Source: a virus
Direction: 5' to 3' (one strand)
IMG/VR virus record: IMGVR_UViG_3300025057_000028
Coordinates: 1-33,410 of that record
Length of the DNA stretch: 33,410 nt
Part shown: piece after piece, positions 28,921 to 33,410 of the stretch
How the letters are laid out: every line of letters begins with the position of its first letter
How positions within the stretch are numbered: the stretch's first letter is position 1
The notes under the pieces: generated by a model
Told to the model about the DNA's origin: nothing
What the model saw: only the letters and a program-made list of their open reading frames with translations
Database searches by the model: none
Translations under genes and position numbers: made by a program

Positions 28921-30459
28921 TCAACTCTCTTCAGCCGGTATCTCTTCCTCCGGCGCTTCTTGAAGGGCTTGGGCCGCTTGCTGTATCATTTGCTGGCGCT
29001 CAAGCGGCGTTGTTCTTAGCTCTGCTGGGATACCCAGCTTGTCAGCAATGTGGTCGGAGATGCCGTCCACTTTGACAGACATCTGACCCATTGGGCCAAG
29101 AGATGACGAGAGCTGCACCCACTGCATAATCTTTTCGATGTCGCCCATACTTTGAGCCTGCGCGATGGGTGACACTGGCGTGACCTTGACCTCAAGTCCG
29201 TTGATACGCAGAGGCATCTCGATGATACCGCGCTCGTCCATAACCGACAAGATGCGCGCAACCATCGGCACCATCGTCTCAGTAATCAGACGACCAAAGG
29301 CTGAGCCAAGATTTTGTGCCAGCTCTTTCATGCGCTCAGCAATCTCAGTCGCGCTGCGAGCTGACATATTGTCGGGCGGCAGCGTGTCATCGAGCATGAT
29401 TTTTTTGATGTTCATAACCAAGTCATTGATGACGAGCTGGCTGACATTGAAGTCACCAGAGCGAGGCAGCATACGCAAGCTCTCGCCTTGAGGCCCACCA
29501 TTGCGTGCTACTGGGATAATCGCACCCGGCGCGATGCGCACAGTCTGCGGATTTAGTACCCCGTCATCAGCGGCTGTATAGACACCTGCAATAGACAGGG
29601 ACGCATTTTTCAATAGCAGCTCTTTTGTTTTGTTCAGCGTCTTGATGTCGGGGATGGCCGTGACAAGGGGACCACGACCATATACTTCACCAGCCACCTT
29701 CATGTAGCGAGCTACAATCCACGGGCTAGATTTCATGCGGCGCATCAGGAGTTGCGCCTTACCTTCTGGCCAGATGACATGATAGCAGTAATCACCGCGC
29801 TCAACGTCGTACAGTGTGGCCTCAAGCAATTCGATTTCTTCAGTCGGCTTATCTTCAACCATACGCGCAAGGCGTTCGGGCATTTCAATATCAGTCCAGT
29901 GTTGCGCGATGGCCTCACCCTTCAAGCGCATACGACGATAGACGTTATCGACCTTGCCGTGCGCGCCCTCTTCAATCGCAACCAAATACTGCGGTACTGC
30001 CGTGAAGCGGATAGGTGTTATATCATCACCCGGTTGCACGAGCATGACAGCCGTGCCGACAGCCAAGTCCATTAGGAACTCGCCCATAGCTAGGTCAAAG
30101 TTTGTTTGACGCAGCAGCGCAAACATCTTTTCACGATATACGTCGAGCGCAGCTTGCGCCTCGATGCGTCGTTCTTCGGGAATGTCTGGCCCCGGCTCTA
30201 AGCGACACCACTCACCATAGGGCGGGAACAAACCAGCTTGGATGCGGTTGGCGAAGCGTTGCGTCGCGTTGATAGCAGTACTGTCAAACACGCGCGCCAT
30301 TTTATTCTGACCCGGCGCGCCGCCACCTTCGTAGTATCCGTCATACAGATTGCGCTGCGGCAGAGCGAACTCATAGCAGTCCTCATAGATTTGTCGCCAG
30401 TTGTCCTTACGACGCTGCGCCGCTTCGTGGCGTTTCATAATATTTTCTACACTATGCAC
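28921..30459 (-). CDS. Portal (head-tail connector) protein
   Basis: A 512-residue protein of the podovirus head-tail connector family (Pfam Head-tail_con). It shows RRKDNWRQIYEDCYEFALPQ near the start, then VFDSTAINATQRFANRIQAGLFPP with PYGEWCRLEPG, and DTLPPDNMSARSATEIAERM in the C-terminal half. Twelve copies form the ring through which DNA enters and leaves. The length is usual. The C-terminus has an acidic tail (EAPEEEIPAEES) that may lie in the crown. The ATG overlaps the end of the preceding gene by 8 bases. Confidence 0.95.
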   Translation of the reverse strand: MHSVENIMKRHEAAQRRKDNWRQIYEDCYEFALPQRNLYDGYYEGGGAPGQNKMARVFDSTAINATQRFANRIQAGLFPPYGEWCRLEPGPDIPEERRIEAQAALDVYREKMFALLRQTNFDLAMGEFLMDLAVGTAVMLVQPGDDITPIRFTAVPQYLVAIEEGAHGKVDNVYRRMRLKGEAIAQHWTDIEMPERLARMVEDKPTEEIELLEATLYDVERGDYCYHVIWPEGKAQLLMRRMKSSPWIVARYMKVAGEVYGRGPLVTAIPDIKTLNKTKELLLKNASLSIAGVYTAADDGVLNPQTVRIAPGAIIPVARNGGPQGESLRMLPRSGDFNVSQLVINDLVMNIKKIMLDDTLPPDNMSARSATEIAERMKELAQNLGSAFGRLITETMVPMVARILSVMDERGIIEMPLRINGLEVKVTPVSPIAQAQSMGDIEKIMQWVQLSSSLGPMGQMSVKVDGISDHIADKLGIPAELRTTPLERQQMIQQAAQALQEAPEEEIPAEES

Positions 30460-30760
30460 TTTTCTTCGCCTTATTCCGTTTGCTTATCGCAGCAGCTTTA
30501 CGTTTTGCGTCTGCTTTGCTCGACGCGCCCCAAGCGCGGAGAGACAAAAGCAGGCGCGTGGGTTCACCTTTTGCATCACGCTCTGGGCCGGGCATACCGC
30601 CCATACGGGCAAGAAAGGATGCACGGCGCGGGTTATCGCCTGACTTGACCGGGCGCTTCAGGTTCATACCCTGCGAGCGCGCCGATGCACGGCCTTTTTC
30701 GTTTAGACCGCCTGACGGATTTTTACCTTCCTTACGTTGCCAAGCAGGACTACTAGCCAT
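30452..30760 (-). CDS. DUF6321-like phage protein
   Basis: A 102-residue very basic protein with NPSGGLNEKGRASARSQGMN, then LKRPVKSGDNPRRASFLARMGG and a Lys/Ala-rich tail. The NPSGGLNEKGR and NPRRASFLARMGG pair is the mark of a small phage family placed before portal genes. The role is unknown, probably in binding DNA or in head assembly. The ATG overlaps the previous stop (GATGGCTAG) by 8 bases. Confidence 0.75.
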   Translation of the reverse strand: MASSPAWQRKEGKNPSGGLNEKGRASARSQGMNLKRPVKSGDNPRRASFLARMGGMPGPERDAKGEPTRLLLSLRAWGASSKADAKRKAAAISKRNKAKKSA

Positions 30761-30971
30761 CTTTCTTGCCCTTCAAAATATCGGCATCGGCTTTGCGCGC
30801 GCCGCCCTTACCAGACACAAAAGATTTTACGCGACCCATAGCCCATTGGTGAGCTGATACGCCGGGGCGTGAGCCAGAGCTGTAGTATGCACCCAGACCA
30901 CGACGGTATACCTTCATCAGCTTGTCATTGCTAAAACGACCAGCGCCCGGAATGTTGTCAAACTTAGCCAC
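30753..30971 (-). CDS. Small unknown protein, GTG start
   Basis: A 72-residue protein that starts at GTG 30971, where AAGGAG lies 7 bases upstream; longer frames to 31091 run inside the previous gene without a binding site. It contains IPGAGRFSNDKLMKVYRRGLG and SRPGVSAHQWAMGRVKSFV, glycine- and lysine-rich. No family name is known to me. It is placed in a run of small basic genes between the terminases and the portal gene. It overlaps the upstream gene by 8 bases. Confidence 0.7.
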   Translation of the reverse strand: MAKFDNIPGAGRFSNDKLMKVYRRGLGAYYSSGSRPGVSAHQWAMGRVKSFVSGKGGARKADADILKGKKDG

Positions 30972-31140
30972 GCGCGCGCTCCTTAGAAATCTTATCCATC
31001 TGCGCACCAGACAAGAGGCCGCGCTTATACAGTTTGCGCGTGCGCTTGATTTCCCTGCGTTGCTTATCAGGGTTTTTAGCGCCAGCCACATACTTGCGAG
31101 GCAGGCCAGACTTCTTATCTTTCGGCACGCCGTAAGCCAT
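30964..31140 (-). CDS. Basic 58-residue protein
   Basis: A 58-residue protein whose ATG overlaps the preceding stop by one base (TAATG). It is rich in Lys and Arg (KNPDKQRREIKRTRKLYKRG) and ends in helical sequence with a further basic stretch. It fits between two coupled genes without a gap. Function is unknown; nucleic-acid binding or head assembly would suit its composition. Confidence 0.7.
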   Translation of the reverse strand: MAYGVPKDKKSGLPRKYVAGAKNPDKQRREIKRTRKLYKRGLLSGAQMDKISKERARG

Positions 31141-31295
31141 TACGCTTTGCCCTTCTTCTTAGCCATTGAATATTTCATGCCACCATCAACAACACGACCA
31201 CCGTATTGCTTGGCGTATTCTTTCGCGGCCTTCATGCCGGGCTTCGTATATGCAAAGTGACGGGTCTTGCCGTCTTTCAAGATTACTTTAGGCAT
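31140..31295 (-). CDS. 51-residue basic protein
   Basis: A 51-residue protein (VILKDGKTRHFAYTKPGMKA, ending YSMAKKKGKA) whose ATG overlaps the stop of the upstream gene by one base. The start looks like a short beta hairpin followed by a helix. Small basic proteins of this kind are frequent in podovirus structural operons, but no function can be given. It overlaps the next ATG in the same manner, TAATG. Confidence 0.7.
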   Translation of the reverse strand: MPKVILKDGKTRHFAYTKPGMKAAKEYAKQYGGRVVDGGMKYSMAKKKGKA

Positions 31296-31744
31296 TATCC
31301 AAGCGTCCTCTGTGTTGGCTGGTCGGCTCCAGTACCCAAACGGCCACCAGAGAGAAGAGAGCGACGACCAGCTCTGCGAGCGCGGCGGCGCGAAGCGATG
31401 CGCTTACCCGCAGCCGTGGAGCGCCGTTCTTCTTTTTTCTCAATTTCAGCTTCTCTCTCCTTCAGCTCCTCAAGAACTTCAGCCTGCTCAGCTTCGGCCT
31501 CACGAATTTCTGCGGCAATGCTGTCGGGTGTTTTGCCTGTTACAACATCCTCAATATCTGCAAGACCCTGCCTGAGACCTGTCTCACCCTCAGACAGAGC
31601 TGTTTTAATATCGCGCTCAGCGTCTTTGAGGTTTTCCTCTGCCTGCTTACCGATGCGACTAAGTTCTCTATCAACTTTTTCAGGAAGAAAATCACGCCTA
31701 ATACTTCTACGTCCTCTTTTACTGAAGGGATTGTACTTACCCAT
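31295..31744 (-). CDS. Coiled-coil protein with basic tail
   Basis: A 149-residue protein. Residues 20-105 are a long, charged coiled coil (KQAEENLKDAERDIKTAL, EAEQAEVLEELKEREAEIEK). Residues 112-135 form a basic patch (AAGKRIASRRRARRAGRRS). It follows another small charged helical gene, and two in a row suggests they belong together. It may be a minor structural protein, perhaps a head or tail-completion factor. No named family is recognised. Confidence 0.7.
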   Translation of the reverse strand: MGKYNPFSKRGRRSIRRDFLPEKVDRELSRIGKQAEENLKDAERDIKTALSEGETGLRQGLADIEDVVTGKTPDSIAAEIREAEAEQAEVLEELKEREAEIEKKEERRSTAAGKRIASRRRARRAGRRSLLSGGRLGTGADQPTQRTLG

Positions 31745-31745
31745 A

Positions 31746-31967
31746 TTACTGCTCCGGGCTTAGTGGGTCGAGACCCATACGCGCTTCGGCTCCGCGTTCG
31801 GTGGACAAGAGCATACGCTGACCGCCAGTGCGACGAGCGCGTTGACGAGCCTGTAGCTGTTTTTGCTTTTGGATTTCTTGTTGCTCAATGCGCGCTTCCT
31901 GTTTTTTTTGCAGCTCTGCAATCTCAGGGTCAGGCTTTGGCATTTTTACATCAAATAGGCCGCTCAT
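31746..31967 (-). CDS. Small charged helical protein
   Basis: A 73-residue protein. After MSGLFDVKMPKPDPEIAE comes a Gln/Lys/Arg coiled helix, and then a C-terminal segment GGQRMLLSTERGAEARMG. GAGGA lies seven bases before the ATG, which is inside the end of the acetyltransferase-like gene. The pattern MPKPDPEI and GGxRMLLS recurs in small proteins near terminase genes of podoviruses. Function is unknown. Confidence 0.7.
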   Translation of the reverse strand: MSGLFDVKMPKPDPEIAELQKKQEARIEQQEIQKQKQLQARQRARRTGGQRMLLSTERGAEARMGLDPLSPEQ

Positions 31968-32451
31968 CGTATATCCTCGAAAAAATAATAAAGTCGGAAC
32001 CGTGTGGGCCGTACTTCCGCAGCAGCCCTTCTTGCTCGAATTTTAACGCGATTGCCCATCTGACTGCAACCTTATCTTGCGTATCAACAGTGATTTGCAT
32101 TCGGTGTAATCGCTTTTCGCGCGCTACTACGTCCAAGTATCGACGGCACATACGCGTAAGCGTTATCGGCACGATATTAAGGTGCTTACTTCCTATGAGC
32201 CAACTCTCCGTCACGCCGTCCCACATCTCGTGTGAACCAAAGCAGGCGACCATCTTGCCGCCCAAAATCGCAGTAAAACTAAACGGCTCCGTTTCGTAAT
32301 ACCGCAGCATATCCTCATAGTTCTCAATATTCTGATAAGCCAACAGGTCGAACTCGCGCAAGTCCATTGAACGAGGGTGATACCAGCGGAACGGCACAAT
32401 CTTCAGATTGTCGCTCTTCACAATCTCAGCAAGCAGCGTGTCCGTTACCAT
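31951..32451 (-). CDS. GNAT-like protein related to T7 gp13
   Basis: A 166-residue protein. FTAILGGKMVACFGSHEMWD and the later CRRYLDVVAREKRLHRMQIT followed by A-VRWAIALKFEQEG have the arrangement of a GNAT fold, and the family resembles the DUF2833 acetyltransferase-like proteins that include T7 gp13, which is needed for virion assembly. Here the gene is next to terL instead of next to the tail genes as in T7. Enzyme activity is not proven, since the acetyl-CoA loop is poorly conserved. It overlaps the terL stop by seven bases. Confidence 0.75.
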   Translation of the reverse strand: MVTDTLLAEIVKSDNLKIVPFRWYHPRSMDLREFDLLAYQNIENYEDMLRYYETEPFSFTAILGGKMVACFGSHEMWDGVTESWLIGSKHLNIVPITLTRMCRRYLDVVAREKRLHRMQITVDTQDKVAVRWAIALKFEQEGLLRKYGPHGSDFIIFSRIYDERPI

Positions 32452-33410
32452 ACGCTAAAATCCATATTGGCCTGCAACTGCTTGAACTGTGGCCGTCCGT
32501 TCGGGTTGCGTGTAAGCATACGATGCTCGCCACCACCCAACATCAGATACCCATATGCGTCACCAACGTGCGAATGCTCGTTCTTATTCGGCGCATCGCG
32601 GAACCGCTCCTGCCCCGCACCAACTGCCACACGCTTAAAATGATAACCACCAGACAATGCCTTTCGCGTGCGCACGCAGTCACGCGACACAAGCAGACCG
32701 GGCTTACCGTCAATCAACCTATTCATCGGCATCGCACCTGCTTCACGGCGCACCATAAAATCATTGGACGCGGTGGGCTGCGCTCGCAGCCCTAGCGTCC
32801 GCAAATGGTCAAACGCAGTCACTTCAAAAATCTCATCGCGCTTCATACCCGCCGGGTCACCCCAGATAAACACATCCGACTTAGGAAACTTCTGCTGTAT
32901 GTCTGCCATCAGGTGATGCGCAAAGCGCTCCAACCCCATAGAGAACGCAACCAGCTCATGCACGACGTGCCAGCGACCATTGCGCATCTTCTGACCAAAC
33001 ACAGCAGCGGGGGTCAAACCAAAGTCCAATCCAATATGCACGGGTATGTCAGGCTCAATCTCAACCTCATACGACATCAAGCTATCGGAGAACTCATGCC
33101 ACACGGGTTTGCCGTCCTGCACGTAAACATATTTGGCACCAGCATAGCACTCAATCCAGTCCAGCGACTTACCAGCCAACTGCTGCTCGTAATAACCGGG
33201 CGGCAGGTTGTTTACGTTCTCCGCGTCAGGATTGTTAATCCAATACTTATTCGCAGAGTATATCGCGTCCTCATGCTCCTTCGTGCCTTCCATTACGCCG
33301 CCGGGCTGCTTGTAAAACTTCCACGGATACTTGCCACGCACTGGGTTCTTCTCTGCCAGCTCATGCCACCAATGGTCACTATCCATCGGGTTGGTCGACA
33401 TCCACACGCC
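32445..33410 (-). CDS. terL: Terminase large subunit, C-terminal part (begins at 719)
   Basis: The nuclease half of TerL continues from the window's left end (719-2) and overlaps it over 33283-33410. The motif IGLDFGLTPAAVFGQ supplies the first acidic active-site residue of the RNase H-like nuclease fold. WGDPAGMKRDE supplies the second, and DAYGYLMLGG near the end the last. The nuclease cuts the concatemer at the start and end of packaging. The stop TAA at 32445-32447 overlaps the next gene's start. Together the parts give 518 residues, usual for podovirus TerL. Confidence 0.95.
   Translation of the reverse strand, partial: GVWMSTNPMDSDHWWHELAEKNPVRGKYPWKFYKQPGGVMEGTKEHEDAIYSANKYWINNPDAENVNNLPPGYYEQQLAGKSLDWIECYAGAKYVYVQDGKPVWHEFSDSLMSYEVEIEPDIPVHIGLDFGLTPAAVFGQKMRNGRWHVVHELVAFSMGLERFAHHLMADIQQKFPKSDVFIWGDPAGMKRDEIFEVTAFDHLRTLGLRAQPTASNDFMVRREAGAMPMNRLIDGKPGLLVSRDCVRTRKALSGGYHFKRVAVGAGQERFRDAPNKNEHSHVGDAYGYLMLGGGEHRMLTRNPNGRPQFKQLQANMDFSVW
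33283..33410. repeat. Terminal overlap, right copy
   Basis: The same 128 bases as 1-128 apart from position 33294. It marks the closing point of the circle. Confidence 0.95.

Noticed and set aside
30972-31091. N-terminal extension of the gene at 30753-30971
   Set aside because: It overlaps the basic 58-residue gene throughout, whereas AAGGAG sits 7 bases before the GTG at 30971.

Overview
This window is one complete, tailed-phage-like genome whose two ends overlap. Bases 33283-33410 repeat bases 1-128 with a single mismatch, so the molecule closes into a circle of about 33,282 bp, and the cut falls inside the large terminase gene. The packaging and structural genes follow a short-tailed, T7-like podovirus plan: terminases, connector-type portal, scaffold, capsid, two tail-tube proteins, internal virion proteins, and a tail fibre with an S74 chaperone. 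The host cannot be read from the sequence. The gene content reminds me of marine alphaproteobacterial podoviruses, but that is an impression and not a search result. I see no RNA polymerase, no DNA polymerase, no tRNA gene and no CRISPR array. The phage therefore probably uses host transcription and the host replicase, which fits the sigma70-like promoters.

There are two opposed transcription arms leaving a 103-bp divergent region at 7544-7646. The rightward arm (7647-10379) holds three small unknown genes, a small serine recombinase, a membrane mini-protein, a YqaJ-type exonuclease and a LexA-like DNA-binding domain without a peptidase. Everything else is leftward. The leftward arm begins with an Arc-like regulator (7543) and two PD-(D/E)XK nucleases. 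It continues with an SSB-like protein, a Mom-like DNA modification enzyme, a TOPRIM/RecA-type primase-helicase, replication and zinc-binding proteins, and TerS and TerL. It then passes through the circle junction into the virion genes (32451 down to 12460) and a lysis region, and ends at a terminator (10378-10423) shared with the convergent arm.

Three intrinsic terminators inside the leftward arm divide it. One lies between the SSB-like gene and mom (5680-5729). One sits just upstream of the capsid gene, with a promoter built into it (27614-27653). One with a UUCG tetraloop follows the decoration gene (26321-26356). The capsid and decoration genes are thus a bracketed, separately promoted unit. 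A dense cluster of TGTGA/TCACA motifs at 3104-3208 is the best candidate for a replication origin or operator array.

Several small genes too short for routine calling are supported by 1-4 base stop/start overlaps. They encode proteins of 44, 44, 21, 45, 49, 51, 51 and 58 residues. No gene-free stretch exceeds 300 bases; the longest is the 193-bp capsid leader.
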